The position numbers and the translations under genes were made by a program. The notes under the pieces were generated by a model. It saw only the letters and a list, made by a program, of their open reading frames with translations, did no database searches and was not told the origin of the DNA. This document shows positions 32,601 to 40,869 of a stretch of DNA of 51,385 bases, piece by piece (position 1 is the stretch's first letter; every line of letters starts with the position of its first letter). Origin of the DNA: an uncultured Lachnobacterium sp. (GTDB lineage Bacteria; Bacillota; Clostridia; Lachnospirales; Lachnospiraceae); assembly GCA_900550545.1 (NCBI GenBank), contig URSS01000017.1, positions 1 to 51,385 of the forward strand, written 5' to 3'.

Positions 32601-33945
32601 ACGTGCTGCCTCCTTTTTTCCTTTGTTCCTTTTTTTGCACCCGGTCATCAAACTGCATAATATACAGTCCCTGAATGATTCCAAAGACAATCAACGTAGA
32701 AAGAAGGGAACTTCCTCCATAACTTACCAGCGGAAGTGTCACACCGGTCGATGGAATAAGTTTGATTACTCCACCAATTGTCAGAAATACCTGAAGCGCA
32801 TACAGTGTTCCAAGTCCTACAGCTGCAAGCCTGTAAAAACTGTCCCGCAACTTCATTGCAACATTCATGATCATAAAAAAGCAACTGACACATACCATAA
32901 TCAGACACAGCGCAAATACGCCACCCATCTCTTCCGAGATTGCAGCAAAAATAAAATCTTTCGAAACTACTGGAATCTTGTTCGGCATTCCCTGATTAAG
33001 TCCGAGTCCAAACCATCCTCCGGTTCCAATTGCAAACAGTGACTGACAAATCTGATACCCTTCATTGTCAATTACACGAAGCGGGTCCGACCACGCAAGT
33101 ACACGCGTCTGCACATGGGAAAAGATTTTGTACCCAATCACCGCTGCAAGGCTCATTGCCAGAATTCCTGCACCGAAGTATGTAAATTTGCGGGTTGCAA
33201 CATAAACCATCACCAGATAGGTAAAGAAGTATAATAATGCACCACCCAGATCCTTAGATGCCACTAATGCGAGCACAAAAAATGCTGAAATAACACTTGT
33301 AATCATCACTTGGTGAAAATCCTGCTTTTTATAGAGCATCGACGCAATAAACAACACAAACAGTATCTTTACAAACTCAGACGGCTGAATTGAGATTCCA
33401 CCAATCGAAAGTGACAATTTTGCTCCATAGCTCGTCTGTCCTGCCACCGCAACGACAAGCAGTGCCCCGATTCCAACCACTGCATAGATCCACGTCATTT
33501 TTCGGAAAACCGACATATTCTGTAAAATCAGCGGGATAAGTAAAGCGATAAAAAATCCGGCTCCCACAAAAATAAACTGTCGAAATGCTTTTTCAAAAGA
33601 CAATCTCGTCAATATGATAAAGCCAATGCAAATCAACATACACATATTGTTCAGCACAAGTTCCGACGCATGTTTGTAAAACAAATGATACGAGAGGATG
33701 ATTGCACCCAATAGCACGACCTGCATCAGATAGAATGCGATCATCTGTTTATCTTCCGATGTCAGATATAAAACCAGAAACGCATCAAAATGAATCGTAA
33801 AAAGCAATATTCTTTGCACATGGTATATATGATTTTGCCTTTCTTCATCGTCATTAAAACGAAATACATGAAAACATTCATAGGTGTATATCATAAATAG
33901 CAGGATCATAATATATTTCGATGCCTGTACAATTAAATGAACCAT
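32554..33945 (-). CDS. FtsW/RodA/SpoVE-family (SEDS) glycosyltransferase
   Basis: A polytopic membrane protein of 463 residues that polymerises lipid II into glycan strands. The first 130 residues form extra transmembrane helices before the SEDS core. Core signatures are GISIQPSEFVKILFVLF, SKDLGGALLYF, YQICQSLFAIGTGGWFGLGLNQG, FIFAAISEEMGG and TGVTLPLVSYGGSSLL. The C-terminus is basic. Division, elongation and spore-specific paralogues cannot be separated here. It lies one base after the U32 gene. Confidence 0.93.
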   Translation of the reverse strand: MVHLIVQASKYIMILLFMIYTYECFHVFRFNDDEERQNHIYHVQRILLFTIHFDAFLVLYLTSEDKQMIAFYLMQVVLLGAIILSYHLFYKHASELVLNNMCMLICIGFIILTRLSFEKAFRQFIFVGAGFFIALLIPLILQNMSVFRKMTWIYAVVGIGALLVVAVAGQTSYGAKLSLSIGGISIQPSEFVKILFVLFIASMLYKKQDFHQVMITSVISAFFVLALVASKDLGGALLYFFTYLVMVYVATRKFTYFGAGILAMSLAAVIGYKIFSHVQTRVLAWSDPLRVIDNEGYQICQSLFAIGTGGWFGLGLNQGMPNKIPVVSKDFIFAAISEEMGGVFALCLIMVCVSCFFMIMNVAMKLRDSFYRLAAVGLGTLYALQVFLTIGGVIKLIPSTGVTLPLVSYGGSSLLSTLIVFGIIQGLYIMQFDDRVQKKEQRKKGGSTYGKAQKQKAASTRKK

Positions 33946-33946
33946 C

Positions 33947-36217
33947 CTACTCTACTCCTCTTTTATAATGCCCGTTGGTATAATGTTCCTTCCACTGTTC
34001 TGGATACTGCCTGCGATCTTCATATAAAAACTCTTCCAGAAGATTCATTACATTTCCTGTCATCTTTTCGGACTCCATTGTGAAATCCAGGCGAAATGTC
34101 CGAAGTCCCGCTTTCTGCAGTTCACGTATATTAGAAAACAGCATCACAGGAAGCGAATTATACACCACATTGTAGCAGGCACTGCAATAATTTTTCACCG
34201 GGAACTGTGCCTGATAACGGTCTTTTAAATAAATGATTGTCGGACATTTGTCACAGGCTTTCGTATTTTTATGCACGCACTGTGCACTTGTCATAAGCGG
34301 ATAATATCCATAAACAATCATTTCACTTCTTTGATTATCACGATGCATAATCTCACCGCGATTCAGTTCAATTGGAACGGTATTCGCCCATACACCTGCC
34401 TCTGCGAAAAATTGCTGTGCTCGATCATTGTACGTATATACATTCTGATCCGTAATCATTTTACATTCCGGCAAATATTGTCTGCAATAAGCCATTTCTT
34501 CGTAACCACGAACCAGAATGCCATCCAGCTGCAGATTCTGTAAGTCGTTTGCAAGAGACACAAACCAATCCGCAATCTCATTCCGGAAAATTCTCGGCAT
34601 AGCAAAAAATGCCTGTTTCTTTGCTTTCTTTATCTTTGCAACATCCTCTGCAAGTTCATCTATAAAATGCGTTCTTCCATAGGCTGCAAAATCCAGATAA
34701 ATTGCAGATACAAATTCTTTTTTCAGCAATACAGAAAGAAGTTCTCTTTTTTCGGTCAGACAAACTATCGTCGGTTCATTTTCTACATTTCTGTATCCAT
34801 TTAAGTTTTTTGACTTTTCATCTCCCATTGCTTTTTCCGAGCAGCGATAATACGGTTCTAACATTTTCTCCTGTAACATGGAAAAAGCGTCTCTTCGCAA
34901 CTGATTTAATGCGCCATTTGGTAAAAATACGTTTTCTCCCAAATGCACCTTCAAATCGGAGATTTCAAAAAATGTGTCCCCGGTTTTTGCCATACGCTGC
35001 GCAACATCAGCCTCATTCAATGGCTTCTTTTGTGCTTCCATCACTTCCATGCCTTCTGTGTGGAAAGTCTCGCCACGACATGTCAGTTCATAGGATGCCG
35101 GTTTCCCAACCAGAAGCGAAACCACTCCTGCTACTGGAACTTTCTTTGGATTAGTCACATAGGTTTTTATGATCTTTTCCTGAAGTCCCTGTTTCGTTTT
35201 TTCATAACTTGGCTTCGCAAAAGTAACCATATCCGGTCCGTTCTGCCGGCTGTAATACGCATCGGTAAAACCGCATCGATTGCCTAATGCCAGAATATCC
35301 TGCATATCCTGCTTTTCAACCAGAACCTTTTCTTTCTTCTTCTGTGCCAGAAAACAATCAATATATTTTCGATAATAAGAAACAATGCCGGCTGCATAAG
35401 GTGCCTGCTTCATGCGGCCTTCAATCTTAAGAGAGTATACACCGGCTTCCCACAGTTTATTCAAATCTTCAATACCACACATATCTTTCAGGCTCAATAC
35501 AAAGCTTTCTTTTTCATAGGTATTGTGATTTTCATCTAATACGGAATATGCAAGACGGCAAGGTTGCGCACATCGTCCTCTGTTTCCGCTTCGTCCGCCA
35601 AGCATACTGCTAAGCAGACACTGGCCTGAATAACAGTAACAAAGCGCGCCATGCACAAATGCTTCCAGTTCTACACCTGTCTGGTCGTATATTTCTTTCA
35701 TCTCCGCTAAAGAGGCCTCACGCGCCATCACGATTCTCTCCGCACCAAGACTCTGTAGCATTCGCGCCCCTTCCACGCCAGTAATGGTCATCTGCGTACT
35801 TGTATGAATTGGAAGATCCGGGAAATATTCCCTTATAAAAGAAAATACTCCCATATCCTGTACCAGTACCGCATCAAGTCCCCTACGGTAAAAAGGAAGA
35901 AGATAATCATACAGTTTTCTGTTAAGCTCCGCATTCTTTAAAAGCGTATTGACTGTCAAATATACTTTTCTGCCAAACAAATGTGCATAATCAATTGCTT
36001 CAAGAAGTTCTTCTTCTGAAAAATTATTTGCATATGCACGGGCACCAAACAAATCACCACCAACATATACCGCATCAGCACCTGCCGCAATAACTGCCTT
36101 AAAAATCTCCAAAGATCCTGCCGGTGCAAGCAATTCGAATCCACGCACATCTTCTTTATTCTCTGTATTCACGTTATTATTTTTCCTATCATTCATCTGT
36201 GTCATTTTTTCACTCAT
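33947..36217 (-). CDS. U32 family peptidase with C-terminal DUF3656
   Basis: A U32-family protein of about 756 residues. The N-terminal barrel shows LLAPAGSLEIFKAVIAAGADAVY and the U32 signature EAFVHGALCYCYSGQCLLSS followed by GNRGRCAQPCR, whose cysteines likely bind an Fe-S cluster. The C-terminal part corresponds to DUF3656 and ends in CxxCY-type motifs (KNYCSACYNVVYN). Relatives (RlhA, TrhP) hydroxylate rRNA or tRNA uridines/cytidines from prephenate; peptidase activity is doubtful. The start is uncertain: ATG 36217 sits at the predicted transcript start, with ATG 36205, ATG 36196 and GTG 36172 as alternatives. Confidence 0.88.
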   Translation of the reverse strand: MSEKMTQMNDRKNNNVNTENKEDVRGFELLAPAGSLEIFKAVIAAGADAVYVGGDLFGARAYANNFSEEELLEAIDYAHLFGRKVYLTVNTLLKNAELNRKLYDYLLPFYRRGLDAVLVQDMGVFSFIREYFPDLPIHTSTQMTITGVEGARMLQSLGAERIVMAREASLAEMKEIYDQTGVELEAFVHGALCYCYSGQCLLSSMLGGRSGNRGRCAQPCRLAYSVLDENHNTYEKESFVLSLKDMCGIEDLNKLWEAGVYSLKIEGRMKQAPYAAGIVSYYRKYIDCFLAQKKKEKVLVEKQDMQDILALGNRCGFTDAYYSRQNGPDMVTFAKPSYEKTKQGLQEKIIKTYVTNPKKVPVAGVVSLLVGKPASYELTCRGETFHTEGMEVMEAQKKPLNEADVAQRMAKTGDTFFEISDLKVHLGENVFLPNGALNQLRRDAFSMLQEKMLEPYYRCSEKAMGDEKSKNLNGYRNVENEPTIVCLTEKRELLSVLLKKEFVSAIYLDFAAYGRTHFIDELAEDVAKIKKAKKQAFFAMPRIFRNEIADWFVSLANDLQNLQLDGILVRGYEEMAYCRQYLPECKMITDQNVYTYNDRAQQFFAEAGVWANTVPIELNRGEIMHRDNQRSEMIVYGYYPLMTSAQCVHKNTKACDKCPTIIYLKDRYQAQFPVKNYCSACYNVVYNSLPVMLFSNIRELQKAGLRTFRLDFTMESEKMTGNVMNLLEEFLYEDRRQYPEQWKEHYTNGHYKRGVE

Positions 36218-36224
36218 GTTCTTT

Positions 36225-36230
36225 ATTATA
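36225..36230 (-). promoter_or_regulatory. Candidate -10 box for the U32-SEDS-PBP operon
   Basis: TATAAT on the minus strand, with no good -35 hexamer 16-18 bases upstream. If used, the transcript would start within a few bases of ATG 36217, implying a leaderless start or a downstream start codon. Confidence 0.4.
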
Positions 36231-36294
36231 CTATAAATTTTCCATTCATACATTAAACCATTATTAAATTTTATTTAAATATGGTACGATTCTG

Positions 36295-36327
36295 TAAAAA
36301 AGAAAAACTGCCGCATCAACGACAGTT
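36295..36327 (-). terminator. Intrinsic terminator of zapA
   Basis: On the minus strand AACTGTCG pairs with CGGCAGTT (one G-U pair) around a six-base loop, followed by TTTCTTTTTT. It lies 14 bases after the zapA stop. Confidence 0.72.
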
Positions 36328-36340
36328 CTATATGTTTGTT

Positions 36341-36799
36341 CTATTTTTGATTATTCTTGGATGAATTTTTCGTATGATTATCTTTTTTTCCATCCAGAAG
36401 CTTATCTTCCAGTGCAGCTTCCAATCTTGCTTTATTCAAAAGAAGTTCTTTATTTTTGGCTTCAAGCTCCTTGACCGAAGTCTCTGCACTCTCTGTTTTT
36501 ACCTGATTGGAAATGAGATCATGCTTTAAATCATAAAGTTCTTTTTCTTTGTTTTCCAAATCACGCTCTAATTTTTCGACCTGTGCTTTGGCTTTAAAAT
36601 AATCATCTGCAATATTCAACTGAATCAATGTACTTTTCATATTAAGAGGAATATGCCGGTAATCTTCTATACCATCAAACTCGCTGATTTTATTATTGAT
36701 ATAAGCTGCCACTTTCTGAAGATATTCCTCTCCTTCATAGCCGCTCAATGTATATACTTTTCCGTCAATTACTACTTCTGCACTCGTCTTAGCTGCCAT
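36341..36799 (-). CDS. zapA: Cell division protein ZapA
   Basis: A 152-residue ZapA that promotes FtsZ bundling at the division site. The N-terminal ZapA domain reads AEVVIDGKVYTLSGYEGEEY and AAYINNKISEF; the C-terminal half is a long charged coiled coil (about 65-135). It is longer than B. subtilis ZapA (85 residues) because of this coil and a low-complexity KNSSKNNQK tail. It has a private promoter and terminator. Confidence 0.92.
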   Translation of the reverse strand: MAAKTSAEVVIDGKVYTLSGYEGEEYLQKVAAYINNKISEFDGIEDYRHIPLNMKSTLIQLNIADDYFKAKAQVEKLERDLENKEKELYDLKHDLISNQVKTESAETSVKELEAKNKELLLNKARLEAALEDKLLDGKKDNHTKNSSKNNQK

Positions 36800-36834
36800 C
36801 TTTTTTCCTCCCGTTTTCCGAACATTACTCTTGT

Positions 36835-36863
36835 ATTATAAGCTTACTCCCCTGGAAATGCAA
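36835..36863 (-). promoter_or_regulatory. Sigma-A promoter of zapA
   Basis: Minus strand TTGCAT (36858-36863), 17-base spacer, TATAAT (36835-36840), directly after ruvB, about 30 bases upstream of the zapA start. Confidence 0.75.
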
Positions 36864-36869
36864 CCGCTA

Positions 36870-37868
36870 TCACGCATTTTGCATCCGTCCGAAATGTTCA
36901 TAGGCAAAGGATGTAGCGACTCTTCCCTTCGGGGTACGGTTAATAAAATTATTTTTCACGAGATACGGTTCATACACATCTTCGATTGTGCCGGAATCTT
37001 CGCCGATAGATGCTGCAAGCGTGTCCAGACCGACCGGTCCTCCATCAAATTTATCAATGATGGTAAGAATAATGTTACGGTCGTTCTGATCCAGTCCCAT
37101 CTTGTCGACCTCCAGCAAATCTAATGCAAATGCAGCAACTTCATATGTAATTCTGCCATCATACTTAACTTCCGCAAAATCCCTGACACGTTTTAACAAC
37201 CGGTTTGCCAATCGTGGAGTTCCTCTGGATCTGCGTGCAAGTTCGTATGCACCTTTGTCATCAATTTCAACATTTAACACATGAGCCGACTGCAAAATAA
37301 TGGTTTTCAGTTCATCCACCGTATAATATTCCATATGACTGACAACACCAAATCGGTCACGCAGCGGCGCAGACAGCATACCTGCACGTGTTGTGGCGCC
37401 CACCAGTGTAAACTTTGGAAGGTCCAGACGGATAGATCTTGCCGATTCACCTTTTCCGATCATTACATCAATCGCATAGTCTTCCATCGCCGGATACAGC
37501 ACCTCTTCCACCTGCCGATTCAAACGATGAATCTCGTCAACAAATAAAATATCCCCATCTGCAAGATTATTTAAAATCGCTGCCATCTCACCCGGTTTGG
37601 CAATTGCCGGCCCGGAAGTCACCTTTAGATGAGAACCCATTTCATTGGCGATAATTCCTGCCAGTGTTGTTTTTCCAAGTCCTGGCGGTCCATAAAACAG
37701 AACATGGTCCAAAGCTTCTCCACGTGCTTTTGCCGCATCAATATAGACTTTCATACTGTCTTTGATTTTTTCCTGTCCGATATAATCCTCCAGCGTTTGC
37801 GGACGAAGAGAAGTTTCAATCTTTATATCTTCTTCCTGCATCTGCGTGGAAATCACTCGTTTTGCCAT
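36870..37868 (-). CDS. ruvB: Holliday junction branch migration helicase RuvB
   Basis: The AAA+ motor of branch migration. 332 residues: Walker A GPPGLGKTTLA, Walker B ILFVDEIHRLN, sensor 1 LVGATTRAGMLSAPLRDRFG, and the C-terminal winged-helix region with RTPKGRVAT. It lies 35 bases after ruvA in the same operon. Confidence 0.98.
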   Translation of the reverse strand: MAKRVISTQMQEEDIKIETSLRPQTLEDYIGQEKIKDSMKVYIDAAKARGEALDHVLFYGPPGLGKTTLAGIIANEMGSHLKVTSGPAIAKPGEMAAILNNLADGDILFVDEIHRLNRQVEEVLYPAMEDYAIDVMIGKGESARSIRLDLPKFTLVGATTRAGMLSAPLRDRFGVVSHMEYYTVDELKTIILQSAHVLNVEIDDKGAYELARRSRGTPRLANRLLKRVRDFAEVKYDGRITYEVAAFALDLLEVDKMGLDQNDRNIILTIIDKFDGGPVGLDTLAASIGEDSGTIEDVYEPYLVKNNFINRTPKGRVATSFAYEHFGRMQNA

Positions 37869-37903
37869 AATAACCTATCTTCCCATCTGATTTCTATCAC
37901 GAT

Positions 37904-38515
37904 TTAAAATAACGACAAATGTTTCAATGCTGCTTTGAGCACTTCTTCCACATCCATATCTTCTGTAATCTCTACCGCCGAAACCGCTTTGAGACTCTCC
38001 GTCGAAGAATAGCCCAGTGCAGTAAGCGCCATAACCGCATCATTTTTCACACTGCCACCTGCAGCAGCCGCATTTTTCTGTACATGTTCGGTTTTTGCCT
38101 CAAAAGCATCTTCAAGGCTTAATTTGTCCTTCAGTTCCAGAATCACACGTTGCGCAGTCTTTCCACCCACACCCGGTGCTTTTGAAATCGCCTTGGCATC
38201 TCCGGATAAAATGGCAAAGCGCAAATCATCCGCTTCGAGCGTCGACAAAATAGCCAGACCTCCTTTTGGACCAATTCCGCTGACCGATATCAAAAGCTTG
38301 AACAGTTCCAGGTCATCTTTTGTCAGAAAACCATACAGAATCATGGCATCTTCCCGCAGATATAAGTAAGTGTATATTTTAAGATTCTCGCCAACCGATG
38401 GCAGATAATCAAACGTCTGTAATGAAATGAACACCTGATATCCGATTCCGCCCGCTTCGATAACGATATGATCTGTGTTTATTTCCGCAAGTTCACCTTT
38501 TATGTATGCGTACAT
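37904..38515 (-). CDS. ruvA: Holliday junction-binding protein RuvA
   Basis: Binds four-way junctions as a tetramer and loads RuvB. 203 residues with the OB-fold start MYAYIKGELAEI, the helix-hairpin-helix segments SVSGIGPKGGLAILS and APGVGGKTAQRVILELKDK, and the C-terminal RuvB-binding domain (DAVMALTALGYSSTE). No ruvC adjoins it; RecU is encoded at 9150-9683. Confidence 0.97.
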   Translation of the reverse strand: MYAYIKGELAEINTDHIVIEAGGIGYQVFISLQTFDYLPSVGENLKIYTYLYLREDAMILYGFLTKDDLELFKLLISVSGIGPKGGLAILSTLEADDLRFAILSGDAKAISKAPGVGGKTAQRVILELKDKLSLEDAFEAKTEHVQKNAAAAGGSVKNDAVMALTALGYSSTESLKAVSAVEITEDMDVEEVLKAALKHLSLF

Positions 38516-38533
38516 AATTTTCCTCTTTTATAC

Positions 38534-39052
38534 TTATAATGTTATATTCTTTAATCGCACAATCACTTCTTTTGCAATCACGCCAATCAAAAGTCCTGTC
38601 ACCAGACCTGCAAACAGAAGTGCAGGCACATAAAAGAACACATTGTAGCTGTTTACAATCCATGCAGCAACTATAATCTGCCCGATATTATGGCTGATTC
38701 CACCTGTGATACTAACCGAAACACAACTGAATTTGTCTGTTTTTTTCATAAGAAACATCACAAAAAAACTCAGTATTCCGCCACTTAATGAATAAAGAAT
38801 ACTGAATGCATTTCCAAACAATATTCCCACCAGCACAATGCGAAGCAACGAAACAAGCAACGCTTCTTTTGTTCCAACAGAATACAGCATAAGCACCACG
38901 ACAATATTGGCAAGCCCCAGTTTTATGCCCGGGATTCCAACTGAAAATGGAATCAGCGTCTCGATATAGCTGCAGATCATGGCAAGTGCCAGAAAAAGAC
39001 CCATAAACGCAGTTTTGCGGATGCGATTGTCTTTCTTATTGTGCAAAGCCAT
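38534..39052 (-). CDS. Gx transporter family membrane protein
   Basis: A 172-residue membrane protein with five or six hydrophobic segments, of the Gx transporter family (once called heptaprenyl diphosphate synthase component I). Visible signature: SVGIPGIKLGLANIVVVLML and the GGISHNIGQIIVA segment; the fold resembles ECF-transporter S components. The ATG at 39052 (MALHNKKDN) has GAAGGGAG upstream and overlaps the NusG-II gene by 17 bases. Adjacent NusG-II and Gx genes recur in Firmicutes, in some cases in loci for extracellular electron transfer. Confidence 0.85.
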   Translation of the reverse strand: MALHNKKDNRIRKTAFMGLFLALAMICSYIETLIPFSVGIPGIKLGLANIVVVLMLYSVGTKEALLVSLLRIVLVGILFGNAFSILYSLSGGILSFFVMFLMKKTDKFSCVSVSITGGISHNIGQIIVAAWIVNSYNVFFYVPALLFAGLVTGLLIGVIAKEVIVRLKNITL

Positions 39053-39419
39053 CCACTCCCTTCGCATCAGATTCTGTCACTGTGACCACAATTTTATTTG
39101 GCAGACAGACAATATTCTCATTCTGTCTGGAAATTGCTTTCTGCTTGACACACAGGCGATCCGGACAGTCTGCATCCTTCATATCCGCCTTTCCATCCGC
39201 AATCACCAGGGTGTTCGTAACCTTACCGTCCTTGTCTGTAATTTCTATCGTCTGATTCTCATTGAGCGCATAGGTTCCATACACTTGTCCATCCCTTGTA
39301 ATGGTAACTTCGTTTCCTTTTTTTGCGCCAAACAGACGTATACCACCATAGGCAACAAGACACAGTAAAATCAGACATACAATTAAAATCACGTCATTTC
39401 TGCCAAATTTTCTATGCAT
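39036..39419 (-). CDS. NusG domain II-containing membrane-anchored protein
   Basis: A 127-residue protein with one N-terminal transmembrane anchor (about 8-27) and an extracytoplasmic NusG domain II. The paired cysteines of the family are present in DCPDRLCVKQKAIS, with a third in ENIVCLPNKIVV. It has nothing to do with transcription elongation factor NusG apart from the shared fold. It overlaps miaB by eight bases and the Gx gene by 17 bases, so the three are tightly coupled. A redox role is inferred from the cysteines and typical neighbours. Confidence 0.87.
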   Translation of the reverse strand: MHRKFGRNDVILIVCLILLCLVAYGGIRLFGAKKGNEVTITRDGQVYGTYALNENQTIEITDKDGKVTNTLVIADGKADMKDADCPDRLCVKQKAISRQNENIVCLPNKIVVTVTESDAKGVDGFAQ

Positions 39420-40848
39420 CGGCTACAACTTCTCCAAGATAATAGAATCCCTTACATTCTACAAGTTTTACCATATACAGATTACCAATCATACTGGTAT
39501 CTCCTGGGAAATGCACAACCGCATTATTAGAAAGACGTCCGGTAATCAGAGAGGCATCTTGCTCATTTTGTTCTTCTGCCAGAACCTCGACCGTTTTTCC
39601 TTCCAGTTCCATTGCTTTTCTTGTGCTGATTGCCTGCACTTCCTTCAGCAGCATATCAAAATGTGCTTTCACCTCTGCCGGATCCACTTGATTCTCCATA
39701 GCTGCAGCAGGCGTTCCTGTTCGTTTGGAGTAAATAAAAGTAAATGCACTGTCATACTCTACCTGTTTTACAACATCCAGTGTCTCCATAAAATCTTCTT
39801 CTGTCTCTCCCGGAAAGCCGACGATAATATCGGTCGTCAGAGCAATATCCGGTATTGCTTCACGAAGTTTGCGGACAATTTCCAGATACTGTTCCTTATC
39901 ATAATGACGGTTCATAATTTTTAAAATACGTGAACTTCCCGACTGTAAAGGCAGATGCATATGCTTGCAGACTTTGTCACACTCTTTCATCGCAAGAATC
40001 AGATCATCTGACAAATCCTTCGGATGTGAAGTCATGAAACGGATTCGTTTTAATCCATCAATCTTATTTACTTCCCGCAGTAATTCTGCAAACGTGACCG
40101 GTGTATCCAGATTCTTTCCGTAAGAATTTACGTTCTGTCCCAAAAGCATAACTTCACACACACCGTCTGCAACCAGACCTTCAATTTCTCGGATGATGTC
40201 TTTTGGCTCACGGCTGCGCTCACGTCCACGTACATACGGAACAATACAGTAACTACAGAAATTATTACATCCGAACATAATGTTGACTCCGGATTTAAAC
40301 GAGAATTTACGCTTGATTGGTAAATCTTCTACGATTTTGTCCGTATCTTTCCATATGTCAACAATCATGGAATTAGATTCCATGCTGCGGCACAACAATT
40401 CTGCAAACTTATAGATATTATGTGTTCCAAAAATAAGGTTTACAAAACGATAAGACTTCCGAATTTTTTCTACAACGGTAGGCTCCTGCATCATACAGCC
40501 ACAAAGTGCGATCATCATCTGCGGATTTTTCTTTTTGTAATTGGATAAATAGCCAAGACGTCCATAGACTTTGTTGTTGGCATTTTCTCTTACCGTACAA
40601 GTATTATAGATAACAAAATCTGCATGCTCATCTTCTGTCTCGACATATCCGATATCCGTAAGAATTCCCACCAGTTTTTCCGAGTCTCTCGCATTCATCT
40701 GACATCCAAATGTTTTCACGCAACAGGTAAGTTTGCGTCCGAGCCGTTCCTCTTTTTCTTTTATATAAGACTTTGCCTTTTCAATGTAATCATACTGAAG
40801 CTTTGTTTCTTCTGCTCCAGTCAGTGTATTCTGTTCTAAATCTCTCAT
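39412..40848 (-). CDS. miaB: tRNA-2-methylthio-N6-dimethylallyladenosine synthase MiaB
   Basis: Radical SAM methylthiotransferase acting on i6A37 of tRNAs reading UNN codons. 478 residues: N-terminal UPF0004 domain (CCVKTFGCQMNARDSEKLVG; YNTCTVRENANNKVYG), radical SAM triad CNNFCSYC in MFGCNNFCSYCIVPYVRGRERS, and a C-terminal TRAM domain. The N-terminal extension of about 40 residues is common in Clostridia. It follows proA by 21 bases. Confidence 0.96.
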   Translation of the reverse strand: MRDLEQNTLTGAEETKLQYDYIEKAKSYIKEKEERLGRKLTCCVKTFGCQMNARDSEKLVGILTDIGYVETEDEHADFVIYNTCTVRENANNKVYGRLGYLSNYKKKNPQMMIALCGCMMQEPTVVEKIRKSYRFVNLIFGTHNIYKFAELLCRSMESNSMIVDIWKDTDKIVEDLPIKRKFSFKSGVNIMFGCNNFCSYCIVPYVRGRERSREPKDIIREIEGLVADGVCEVMLLGQNVNSYGKNLDTPVTFAELLREVNKIDGLKRIRFMTSHPKDLSDDLILAMKECDKVCKHMHLPLQSGSSRILKIMNRHYDKEQYLEIVRKLREAIPDIALTTDIIVGFPGETEEDFMETLDVVKQVEYDSAFTFIYSKRTGTPAAAMENQVDPAEVKAHFDMLLKEVQAISTRKAMELEGKTVEVLAEEQNEQDASLITGRLSNNAVVHFPGDTSMIGNLYMVKLVECKGFYYLGEVVADA

Positions 40849-40869
40849 GTTATCCTCGTCTATCTTTTA

